Assembly (NCBI GenBank): GCA_905331475.1 | Contig: CAJNYU010004517.1 | Span: forward strand, 186,001 to 250,000 | Origin: Rotaria socialis | Taxonomy: Eukaryota > Rotifera > Eurotatoria > Philodinida > Philodinidae | Direction: 5' to 3' | DNA length: 64,000 bases | Shown here: positions 11,812-23,506 of the stretch, piece after piece | Layout of the letters: each line of letters opens with the position of its first letter | Position numbering within the stretch: position 1 is the stretch's first letter | The notes under the pieces: model-generated | Seen by the model: only the letters and a program-made list of their open reading frames with translations | What the model was told of the DNA's origin: nothing | The model's database searches: none | Made by a program: the position numbers and the translations under genes

Positions 11812-12950
11812 AACGACGTCAATGTTGCTATTTCGAGAGTTTCTTCCTATTTGCATTCGTATCCTTCCTGATTTTCTTTCTTTTTGCTTTTTCAACGTTC
11901 ATCGCTTTTTCTTCTTGTATGGTATAATCATACGCGATTTTTAATATTTTACTTGTTTTTCTTGAAATACATGCGCGCATTTTTCCTTCCTCTCGAGTAT
12001 TTGTATCTTTATGTATGTGCATGTGTTTGTGTGTGTGTGTGTGTGTGTGTATGCGAATTAATACTAAGAAATAAGAACATGTTTATTAAATATTGACAAT
12101 ATGAATGAAATCTTTTCAATTGCTTTCGTTGTTTCGGTACATTTAAGATAAATAGATAACGAACTTTATAGGAACGAAAATCTCTATTGAGATTTATATC
12201 TGATTAAATTGTAATTATGAAATAAAGGGATGTTAATTTCATTGGTAACAGTTGATGGTATTAAAGGCTAATATTTCTGAAGGCTGTTATTCGACTATCT
12301 AATATATTACAAGCTGTTTTGCCGAAAGATTGGCACTTATTTTGTACAATTTAAATATCTAGTTTTACAAAACTAAAATACGAGTTACGAAAAATTCGTT
12401 TTGTTGCACTGAAGATTTCATTTAATTAATTTGATAAAGTAAACCAATATTAGTATAATATTTATGTTAGTAACAAATGTCAAGAATTTCTACTTATAAG
12501 AAAGAAAAATGTAAACAATGATGTAAAGTCAATTTAAAGAATTTGAAAACCTTAAAAAATCTCTAACGAAAGCTTATAAAATTTATTTGGCTTTTTAGAG
12601 CACATTTTCAATTGACAAATGTGCAAATAAATGAGATGCAATAGGAAATCTTCCGGACAAAAAGAAAAAAATGCATTTGAACATGAAAGAAGACCTTGAG
12701 TTCCGCATAACAGCAAGGGCGTACAATTTGATTATACTTTCAATCTTTGTTTAAACTCTAATCAGTACAACTAGAAACAAATTTTAAATAAGAAAAATCT
12801 CCTCCAAATAATTTAATACTTCCAATTGCATGACAAAGCAAAATAATCTACTAAATAACCTATTGGCTTTTTTTCAGAAGAACAATTTTATTTATGATAT
12901 TTATTTAAAAAATCTAGTTAAAATTTACAATTGATCATAAAAAAGAAAAT
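11812..12950. other. Convergent intergenic region between EB1 and the CUB receptor gene
   Basis: About 1.1 kb holding the 3' UTRs of two convergent genes. It contains a TG dinucleotide run at 12029-12050 and several AATAAA-like sites. No gene or structured RNA was recognised. Confidence 0.5.
12029..12050. repeat. (TG)n microsatellite
   Basis: Eleven uninterrupted TG units downstream of the EB1 stop codon, probably in its 3' UTR. Confidence 0.9.
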
Positions 12951-15900
12951 TTAATTATCTTGCGACAGTGGTTTTATATGTCGAATAGTTCGATGATGAT
13001 AGCGCCGTTTTTCTTTTTCGTATGACAATATTGAACGATTTTGTGATGCCAAACGCTTTTTATTCAATTTCCATGCTAGACTAAATCGACTACTTAAACT
13101 TGTTTTGTCACTCCAACATGCGCTACTCTTTTTACTATGTGTAGTAGAAAGATTATCATCAATAAATGGTATCGGTTCATCATCATCTAAATGTTCTTTT
13201 ATAACTGTTTCAATGTTACTATCAAAATAGGATGCACCCGTTGCTGGATAATGATAATAAGCGGCGGGCACTGGAGATCGAGTGGCTGTAAACATTGAAG
13301 TTGATGCTTGTGAACTAAGAGTCTCATTATAACACGACGACAGATTATGGTCCTCTTCTGGAATAGCTAACCGTACTGGTGTGTATGCAAGTAAAACGCT
13401 AAAAGGAAACAATATTTAAGACCAGTATTGTTATATTATAGATTCTCGTTTACTTCGGCTCTTTATTTGGAGCTGGTTTCGCTGCTTTATTTATTCGACG
13501 ATTCTTAGTCGGTGTTTGAGGCCTGAAAAGAAATAAATCAGCCGTATGATGTTTGGCAAAATATGTTTTCAGATGAGAACATAAAAAGTAATATTATCTT
13601 TATTTAACTTCATCGTTCATTTAAACTTGATTACCGATCAAGCATGATGATATTTTATGTAATCAGAAATACTTACGTTTTTCTCACGAAAATACTGATT
13701 AGCATGAGTAATACAACAATAAGAACAACTAATGCAAGTAGACAAACGCCATACAACCATATCGAATCCAATGAAGTTTGTTCTAAAAGACTCGATGGTA
13801 AATTAATCTAAAAGTAAGAAAAGTGAAATTTTTTATCATCCATCTACTTCTATATATATTTCATTCAATCATACATGATGTTTTATATCTTGATAAAGTT
13901 CTTGTTGATTATGTTTAAGTGCAAACAAAAATTGATCATTTGTTAAAGCTATTGCTTGACGGTAAGGATCTTTAATAAATATTGATACGTATAAATGATC
14001 ATTATCTAATTGTTCTTGATAACTTTGAATAATAACATGATCGATTCTATTATTTAAAAATTCACATTAACAGAAAAGAAAAACTTGAATATTTTTACTA
14101 TACCTAATTGAATCTGCATCTTCACTCAGACAATGTTGATGATAGTTAAAACAAAATTTACGAATGATTTTCGCTATGCTCTGGCGTAAAACTCGGTAGA
14201 TCGACTTTTCAAAATTTTCAATGGTCGTATTTTCAATAATTAAAGTTACACTACCACGATATCCATACGACCATAGATTGCTTATTCTCGTGTTATTCAT
14301 TGACGTAGATATATGATCAAACCAGTTAGACTGCAATACATTAGTGAAATAGAAAAAAAGGCGCGCTATATCATAAAACAATCAAATGCTCACACATAAT
14401 TCATTGTCCGTATGGCTATTATTATTTTCGTATATGTTTGCGTCTATTATCGAACAATGATCTGAAACAAAAACAACAGAAAGAGAAAGAATGAAACAAA
14501 AGATTTTGTTCAGATGTTTTACAGTTACTTACCATAATTCTCACTTTGCGTAAATGAAGTTCGAATTTTGTAACGTAATTTTATTGATTTTCTTGTTAAT
14601 GACTGTAGTTCTAATTGAATATTTAAACTTTGAATTGTAAAACGTAAACCAATCAGAGATATTGTCTCTTTGGATGTTACCAAAGATGAATTGAATAAAA
14701 AATGCCCAGTCTTATTAACGTCTGAAAATTAAAAATAAATAAATAAATGAAAGAATGCAAAATAAATAAATAAATGAATGAATGAATGCAAACTAAATAT
14801 TCAATGGTCATCAAATGGGCAATAAATCGAGTCTATTAGAAATGAATTTACTTCTCTTTTACTTTTAACTGTCTCGACAGATGGACAAAAGAGTATAATT
14901 ATCGCTTTTTTCTCTTTTTCTGTTCCTCGTCCAATTGATGAGAAGAGAAGTGAGAGTATTTACACGTTACTTTTACTATTAAAACAACATGAATCGTAAT
15001 GACAGGGGGCAGAGAAACAGAGAGAGAGAGAGAGAGAGACAGAGGCAGAGAAAAAGAATCGTCTGATCTAATACCTTTAATCAGAATGCACAAAGTATCA
15101 CCATTAACTTAACATATGCAAACAAAAAGAAAAAACTAAAAAGTGCCGTTGGTGTACACCCGCTTCGTCGGGGGTGTATACTCTCTTTTCAACAATTCAA
15201 AATGGATCAATTGAAAGCCTTTTAAAAAAAAACCATGAACTCTATAGATTCTTCATTGATAGAAAGACAGAGCCTGACACATGAAACAAAAAAAGATGAT
15301 GATTTTTTCTTCGATAGTGAGTTTAATTGATAATAATCGTTGTTTTAATCGTTGCATCTTCGCGACCAAAATATCTTTTTCTTTATCAGATTATTCATTG
15401 AACACTGAACGAATGTTTTGATGCGGAGCGGAGGGATATTTCGTATGAATAGAATAAAGTTTGAAATAAAATAAATATTTTCTTATATCTTAAGTGGTTC
15501 CTTCTATTTACATAGACAGAGTAAAAAAAGACACCTTGCAGTTTAATTTGTTCGTTGTGTTGAAGTTCATATAAAGACAATAATCGAGTGCACAAACAAT
15601 TAAAATCAATATAGTGAAACTTGTACTTATTTCAATTAATCGGAGTGTGTTAAATACAGTCAGTAGCATAGTTGTGAAAGAAAATAAAGATGAGTTTTCT
15701 TCAAGCTATATAAGTAAAATGTATAGAATACAATCTGACGAATAAGAATAGCACATTTTTTCTTTTCTTTTCTTTTTTTTCGATGATCGAAAGTGAAACT
15801 TCTCGACACTTGACATAGTTTAGAGATCTAAAATCATATTAAAACAAAAACATTATTGCGACTAGGAAGTTCAAAGAGAGAAAAAGAAAGACCATTGCCT

Positions 15901-18900
15901 CATAGTTTTAATTATTTTTTTTTCATACGGCAATAGCAACTTCCTTCGCTCATATCAATGCAAATCTTAATCAAAGCAATACGAGAATAAGAGGTCGATA
16001 TGGTCATTTATTTTATCATTAACTCTCTCGATGTCACGAGAGCAATATTTGTGTTAGTGTCTATCAAATACGAAACACGCACGATGAATCTTTACTTGAG
16101 ATTGAGCTTAACATAATTCTCTGTCAATGTTCATCATACAGCAATCAAGTAAATCTCAAATGTCATTCATTTTCAAAACTTAATTGAACTTGGAAACGAT
16201 GAATATTGTTGTTTTGCCTTAGATTATGATTCATCCAAATTCGTTACGGCGTCTTCAATAAGCTACGTATTGAGAAAAGGCTATGGTAAATAATTTCGAA
16301 AAAACTGACAAGTATCGATTATTATAATATTTGGTTCTTTGATGTATATTATCTATTTGAAGAGTCGTTTTAGAAAATGACTTTATTTAGTAGAGATTTG
16401 GGAAGAGTAATTTTCATGGCAACCTATGTCATTTTTAATCCATGCTTGTTCTTCATAGTAAAACAATGTCACCTAAATTTAGACATGCATGTCTTATCAT
16501 TAGCATTTATGCATAAATTATTTAGATTTTTTAGGTAACATCTGCTATACTAAATTAGTATCAGGTGGAATAGTGCTCCAATAAAAACTATACAAACACC
16601 GGTGTCAATATAGCCCTCAGTTTTTTTTTACCGACATCCCATGGGAGTAACCGCTAAGTATTTATGATAAATGTAATGCTGCTTAGTAATATAGACTCCA
16701 TCAAAAATAATCGAACTTACTTAAATCATATAAACGAATGCGTGTGCCATGATCTGCATTAATTATAATAAAATCAATTGACGCCGGAAATTTCGATTCT
16801 ACACGAATAGTATAAAGAGCAAAATTATTTGTTTCGAGCACATCGGATGTTTTGTTCAAGATAATATTTTGATGCGTATAGTTTTCTGACTGTTCATAAA
16901 GAATAATGATAAAATCGGAATTAATTGATTTTTCGTGTGATTCATAGCGAATATCAAAATTTGAACTAGGAATGTATGTTACTGAATTGTTTGCTGAAAG
17001 ATTAGTATCTGCGGTCGTTCGCAGTAGTAAATTTTTGTTTAACGAAAATAAATTTCCTACGAATGTCGAATTTTCATATTCTCCATTGATAGTCCACTGA
17101 AATTTCTGTGAATGTAAACGAAGAAAATTTTGGAAATAACAAGAAAATAATATTTTTCATCTTACTGAGTCATTTTTTGCTCCTAAAATATAATGCAAAT
17201 CTCCAACATGTAGATAACCTTTTGATACTTTATATAGATTAAGACGAAATAATCGTGCTTGATTAGGAATTGGTAATGATAATGATTTATATATGATTCG
17301 AAATGAAGATTTTACAGAAAATAAAACATCAGAAAAACGTTTCGTTGATATTGTGTCTAATAGATAGGTTTTCGTAAAATTGTCATCTAAAAAGTTATTT
17401 TTAAATAAAAACTAATTGTACTTAATATTCTCAATGAAATTTTACCTTGATGAACAGTCAATTCAGCTGATGTCTTTCCATCGAGATTTTCAACATCGAA
17501 AATAATCAGCGAAGAATCGTTCATAGAAATCAACCATTCAATATGAATAAATGGATCCAATGTTATTGGTGGAGCCAATGCCATATAAGTTCTTTCGAAA
17601 GTTATTTTATTAATTATTGTAACTATACAAAACAAATAGAAGCATATGAACAATCTAGACATAACATTCAATAAAATAACAATTAAAGAAAACAGTCTGC
17701 TTCAATTTTTCGTATTATCTTAACACACATCTCTTGTTGAACTTATTTTCAAACATAATATACAAATTGATAATGCAAGATTTGAACAGTAGCAATTCAT
17801 TGTTGATTATGCAAGTTCTTTGTCTCGTATAGCCTATTCTGAACTCGTTAGCATATTTTTAGTTAAATTGATGGTCGAAAAAAAATTTCTTATGAAAAAA
17901 GAATTAATTATTGAACAATATTTAAAAAAATTATTTTTACTTTTCTTAAATTTTTCAATTTGAATATTGTATTCAACTAATGCCCAAATAAATTCTGGTT
18001 CAATAGATAATGTACATGTTCCAATATGATGATAAACAAAAGGAAATTGTTCATTATTACATATGTGTGTTGTTCTGAATAAATCTTTCATAGAAAAACA
18101 AATACGTCGATCTTCAAACGTTTGCAAGGATTGAAAAGTAATTTTAATAGATTCATCATCTACTGCTTTGATATGCCAAATATTAGCCTATAAAAAAAAG
18201 AGTACAGTCCTAAACACAAGTAGCTGCAGTTTAGGATACTGAGCTGATATTTTGAATATGCATGAGTAGGAAAAAGAATTCTAGTAATGCGTACTTATTC
18301 ATCCTCCATTGGTTTATGTCCACAAAAGCTATGATGCAAAGACCCTCGTCCTTTTGTGCTCATAGATTTTGTTTTCAGGATGTATCTAAAAATTTCTCAC
18401 AAAAGTTCCTACAAGCAAAGCCCTTGAACGAATTTATGTTATCAGCGTTTATGACTACAGTTATGTATTCACAATATTAGTTCTATATTATCAAGAGTAG
18501 CAATATTGCAGGAGTGTTGCGTATATTTTTCTATAGCTGTGTAAAAAATATCTTTGTATTACCTGTGTCAAATTATGATAAATACTATTCGTTGGTAAAC
18601 TAATCAATTGATAAGGAAATAATCTATTATCATCTAAAATTTGTACATATGGTTCTGGTGACATAGTTGACCCTATACGAATAAAAGGCATGAGTATCAA
18701 TTCGATGAATAATTTTTTAAAATTTTACATTCAATCGTTTCCGAATAAAACAAACGGAAAGTAGTTGATCCTAATGAAAATTGACTTGAATAAAATCGTA
18801 TCCATATTTGACTATGATTTGCAATAAACCAAGTACCTGGTAATGCATCTAGAGATACGTTTCCTTGTGTAAAACAAAAAAAAAGAAATAAAAAAAACAA

Positions 18901-21900
18901 CAATAATGCAACCTGATATATGATAAACTTGATATTGAGTAGGATCATGAAGAAGACCAATTTCAATAGAGTTTTCTTTATTATCCCAATTTAAATCATC
19001 AAATCTTAAGAAGATATTTTGTCCGTCATCAACTTCCAATAATATCAAGCAATCCATTGACGTTTTGATTTCAGTGTGAAATTCAATTGTTCCATTGTAG
19101 GATGAGTATTTTTTCCCACATGGTAAAGTTTTTAATTGATTATTTTCTTCCATAGATATTCTATTGAATTCTAACTTGAGATAAATATTAAAATATGGAA
19201 AAATTGATTTTTGTTTATGTACATACTTTGATATGTTAAATTAAAACCACGATATTGATAATCATCATTCGAATGTTTTGTTCGTAGAATTATTTTTGTT
19301 TCATTTATGGTTTGTATTCGAAAAGATTTTGATGTATTCAATGAATAAAAAGTATCACCTAAAGAAAAGACTTTAAAAAGAAAAGAATCCATTTTAAATC
19401 TGAATTACCGGTTATAACATGTAAATAATCATAATCATAATCAATACTAATATCACTAAGATTAATTTCAATCTCGTTCGAAGAATTCATATGAATAATC
19501 CATGTATATTCAACATTTGTTCTTAAAAATTTTGGATAATCTTTTGAATAAATTACACCATTGTTTTCATTAACATCCCAACTATAATTTTCTAATTATA
19601 AAAACAAAAAAGTTGAATTAAATTGTTTTGCTCGATCTATTTCGGAACCTATTCCTTGTATTTTAGCTTCTAGAAATGGCATACTACATAAATGTATATG
19701 TCGGAGTTGACTCTAAAATCCAGTTGCCTTGTAAAGGCAACTAGTCGCCTTTAAAATGTATAATCATAAAGTTGTTATTGACATGATAAAGAATATTTTA
19801 TTCAATAGATGAGATTGAGGGTGTGGGAGTGGGTCTGTGTCGGTGTGAGTCTGGGTGTGGGTATGGTTTCGATCTTGCCCACGCCCACACCCACACTCCA
19901 CCCTTTTTCGTATGTTTCAGTTGTTATCAAGTACTTCGCTTGTCATTTAGTATCTAACTCATTCAACTAAACATCTAGCTTTGAGTAGAAAGCCGTCTTC
20001 ATTATTAAATGAAATGATGGTTTGATAGTAAATAAATAATTCTTTGTTAACTTCAGATCGAAAAGTTTCCATCAGTTAAACAAATTCATTATCGATTAGT
20101 GCAGAAAAACTTTACGATTATACATTTTAAAGTCAACTGACTCCATCCAGTTGATTTTAATGTCAACTAGTTGTCTTTAAAATTGAAGAGTCAACTAGTT
20201 CCATCCTAGTTGACTATAAAATTTTAAAAACAACTAGTTGACTCTTCAATTTTAAAGGCAACTGGATTTTAGAGTCAACTCCGACATATACGTTAATAGA
20301 TATATGATTTTTTCAGAGGTATTCCAAAGTCGGCAGGGTTATATGACTGATAAATGATGAGAAAGCTTAAAACATTTAAAAAACTATTCATCGAATGTAA
20401 GAAGAGAATCGATCTGAAAAGTGTCTTAAAAATTCTAGATTTCTACAACTATAGTTCAGCACATCTTTCCTATTAATAAAAGTAAGATTTTACCTCTTTC
20501 AATAATTTCATAGCTAAGAGAAAAACCGGAGGTATTGTATGATTTATCAGTAGTAAATATAAGAAATAAGTTATCATTTCGAATAAATAAATGTTTATTA
20601 TCGATGTCATCACCCGACAATTCGTGTATGATCATAGCACGATTATTAAGATTTTGGCCAACATGTAATGCTAACGTATCATAATGTAACTCCGTACGAA
20701 ATTCATGAATATATAATCGAATAAATGCATTTCGATGGTATAAATGCCAACGACATATCTAAATATAAATTATGCTTATTAGTTTCTGTTGAAACGAACT
20801 TTCTTACGATATTATTCGAATAATTTTGTGGATAATTTGGACTCGAAATAGTATCATACGGATATTGATATATTGATTTTGGTTTTTGTGATTTATATTC
20901 CAACGGATGAACAATATCAACATCGATTAGAATCTCTGCAGATTTTGGTATTACAGTTGTGGCTACAAAATAAAAGATCTTTCATTTTAGAGCACTTTGA
21001 ACTATCGAGTGGTTTCTATGCATATGCCACTATTATAATTTGATTGCACTGAGATTTGTAAGTCACCGTTCTGAAACATTTTTATAGCTTTGAACCAATT
21101 TCCCTAGACTATGAAAACAATAAAGAAGCTCGAATGTAAGTTACTATTTATCTGACAGATCAAGTTTTCAGTCAAGTTACCCATATGGACTCGTCAAAAA
21201 TTTTACACAAGCGTAAATCTTAGTCTAATTAGTTGACATAAGCTGTTTCTGCTGTGATCTTAGATTTTGTAAAGCTTACTGTCGAGATGTTCACTCTATT
21301 GAATAATTATGATCGTAAATACACAGACCACTAAAAATTTGGATACTCAGTTGCATAGCAACCTTTTCTCTTGTATCTAGGGTTGTTACTTTATCTTTAT
21401 TGATCTTTATATTAAAGAATAAAGATAAATAAAACCTTTATATTTATAAAATAAAGATAAAGATAATCTTTATTTGTAAAAATAAAGTTAAAAGAAAGAA
21501 AAAAAAAGATCTTCTGCAGTCACTGGTAAATAGATGAATAATTTGTATAACAACAGAAAACATTGATTGCAGTTCTTGCTTATCATCGCTGGCATTGCAG
21601 TATGAAATAATACTAGCAAATGATGGTGAGGCATAAATCATTTATGGAAAGAAATCTAGTGTTCAAAATTTTTTAGCCTTGAACTTCTTAATTTTCTTCG
21701 AGCTATCGGGAGAAGGCCAAATTTCGGGTTTTTAAGGGAAAATATTTTTCTTTATTCTTTATTTTATCGTTATTAAATAAAGATAAAGCTACTTTTTCTT
21801 TTTCTTTATTTTATAAATATAAAGATTTCATTTATCTTTATTTTTTAAATATAAAGTAACATCCTTACTTGTATCCAAAGAATAAAGAGAATCTATGTAT

Positions 21901-23506
21901 GTTTCCACCTAAAAAAAATCTATTTTTGAGCAATACAAGGTCAAGTATAAATTAGAGTTTCTTCAGATCTTTGATATTCGATATGGCACACAAGTGCAAT
22001 ATTTCGTCGAATGAGAAATGTAGGTTATCTGCTACAATTATGGTCAAATCTATTGTTTTCCACGTATCATTGGTTAAAAGCGTAGGATTATAAACGCTAT
22101 TCAACTCGTTTGTATCGTAATTATTCACAAAGGTAACGAACGTTTTATGATAGTTAATCTGCATGCTACAGATCATAAGAATCATATACTAGAAGATGCC
22201 ATGCAAGGTGAAACATATTATGAAGGTCCATTTATCTTTGAGTTAATTATCCTGAAAAAAAAACTAACAAACTACTAACATAAACATACACACAATATAC
22301 TGAAAATTGATATCTGGAGGAGATAAATGCTATTCTTTGTTAGCAATTACCGTTTATGCGTATCAACTGACCAGGCCTTCATGGGACTATTCAGCTTTGT
22401 AGTAAAGAATCAATAATGATAAACTAAATCTTATTAGGAAGCATTCAATTTGATTTTGTTCGGACCTTTAGTCTTCATGGCTGTATTAATTGACGACTTT
22501 ATAATACGTTTTATGTCAAGGAAAATAATCCAATTTTGATATCATTTGTTCGTGATTAAGCAAATATGCATAACATATAGTATACGAGTTTACACGTATC
22601 CATATTAATCTTAATGTGGGACAGATTATCGATGTTTTTCTTTAAAACATCATCGTTAAATGTCATATCATAATTACATACGTCAGCCTGGCTCGAAAAT
22701 ATCGAATATTAATCTGAAGAAAAGCTTTGCATTCGTAAAACAGATGAAAAACGAAGTATTGAATTTTTACCAAGCAAATTTTCACTGAAAGTTTAATGTG
22801 TTAAACTAATGCCATTGACTCGAAAAAAGCAAACACTCTGAGGCTTTTTATTCTACAAGTAACATTTTTATTCACTTCTAAAATTTCTAAAGAATTTCTC
22901 TTACTCCCGTTGAAGTAGATGCATTCTTTCGAGGGCAATCTCTTATTCATTTCTTAATCGTTTTCATTTTTGTTTTACATAAATATAAGCAAACGAGAAT
23001 GAAATAGACATTTAAGAACTTTCATCGTTTTTTGTCAATGGACTCTGTCACATTATTTAATATTTATAAAATATCTTACATTTATTGACTAGAAATTCAT
23101 AATCAATCGTAAAACCTGAACCGGTATTTGTTTGATCACTGGCAAATTGAATCCATAGAGATCGTGTTAGAATATCACCGCGAAGTGCAATTAAACATGG
23201 ATCAGGTAATTTCGAACCTGAAAATCGAAATAATTTTGAATTATATTTTGACACATCAGTTATTGTTTCTCCAATAAATAATTCATCGTGACCAAATTCG
23301 GTATCGAAATGACGAAATGTTAATAGAAGATTACGATAATGAATATTGTGTGATATAGATGATAAATTAAATGTCCATGTGCATTCAATATTATTTTCAT
23401 ATGATAATAACACAATAGTGCCACTAGTTTGATTTAATTCATAATTGCATAAATAAACAACGCATGGGAAAAATATGATGATGTAAAACAATGTATTAAT
23501 ATACAT
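12951..23506 (-). CDS. Multi-CUB single-pass transmembrane protein, 19 exons
   Basis: Exons, from the start: 23506-23080, 20962-20808, 20758-20494, 19591-19409, 19358-19227, 19170-18913, 18863-18729, 18672-about 18563, 18187-17941, 17622-17446, 17386-17166, 17096-16721, 14721-14533, 14461-14394, 14330-14104, 14046-13875, 13807-13677, 13522-13454, 13398-12951. They join in frame to about 1,329 residues. A hydrophobic signal peptide is followed by a clear CUB domain (FRHFDTEFGHDELFIGE, then GSGFTIDYEF). A second CUB starts ISSPNYPQNYSNN and ends TSGFSLSYEI. Three to five more CUB-like modules follow that have lost most cysteines. A juxtamembrane region of ~150 residues could be SEA-like, but this is unproven. 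One membrane helix sits at about residue 1,132-1,154 (CLLALVVLIVVLLMLISIF) and a ~175-residue Ser-rich cytoplasmic tail follows. CUB proteins usually bind extracellular ligands or proteases; the ligand here is unknown. Several introns host repeats. Confidence 0.85.
14722..16720. other. Long intron of the CUB receptor gene
   Basis: A 2.0-kb intron with a GA microsatellite (about 15019-15039) and a short hairpin at about 15153-15182 (ACACCC and GGGTGT arms). Nothing else recognised; no coding exon is needed here, since the flanking exon phases match. Confidence 0.6.
15019..15039. repeat. (AG)n microsatellite
   Basis: Short pure AG run inside an intron of the CUB receptor gene. Confidence 0.85.
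19694..20291. mobile_element. Inverted-repeat element (MITE-like) in a CUB-receptor intron
   Basis: Both ends read GTATATGTCGGAGTTGACTC in opposite orientation, and the terminal inverted repeat extends to about 37 bp. The interior holds several copies of a CAACTAGTTGACTC-type palindromic motif and a G-rich/C-rich hairpin at 19816-19903. There is no coding capacity. The outermost bases are themselves palindromic (GTATAT and ATATAC), so a TA target duplication as in Tc1/mariner elements is possible but cannot be proven. Confidence 0.75.
21378..21867. mobile_element. hAT-type MITE, copy 1, in the first CUB-receptor intron
   Basis: 490-bp element. The left end is TAGGGTTGTTACTTTAT; the right end, reverse-complemented, is TAAGGATGTTACTTTAT. 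It is flanked by a perfect 8-bp direct repeat CTTGTATC at 21370-21377 and 21868-21875. The ends are dominated by TTTATCTTTATT-like runs. The centre includes CACTGGTAAATAGATGAATA and GGTGAGGCATAAATCATTTA, which recur in copy 2 at 53363-53788. There is no transposase; it must have been moved by an element elsewhere. Confidence 0.85.

Noticed and set aside
15153..15182. ACACCC/GGGTGT hairpin with CTTCG loop
   Set aside because: Short, unique in the window and followed by no T-run or gene end. No role can be supported.
21952..22185. 77-codon minus-strand open frame inside the first intron of the CUB receptor
   Set aside because: The exon on each side joins in phase without it, and it has no CUB-like pattern.
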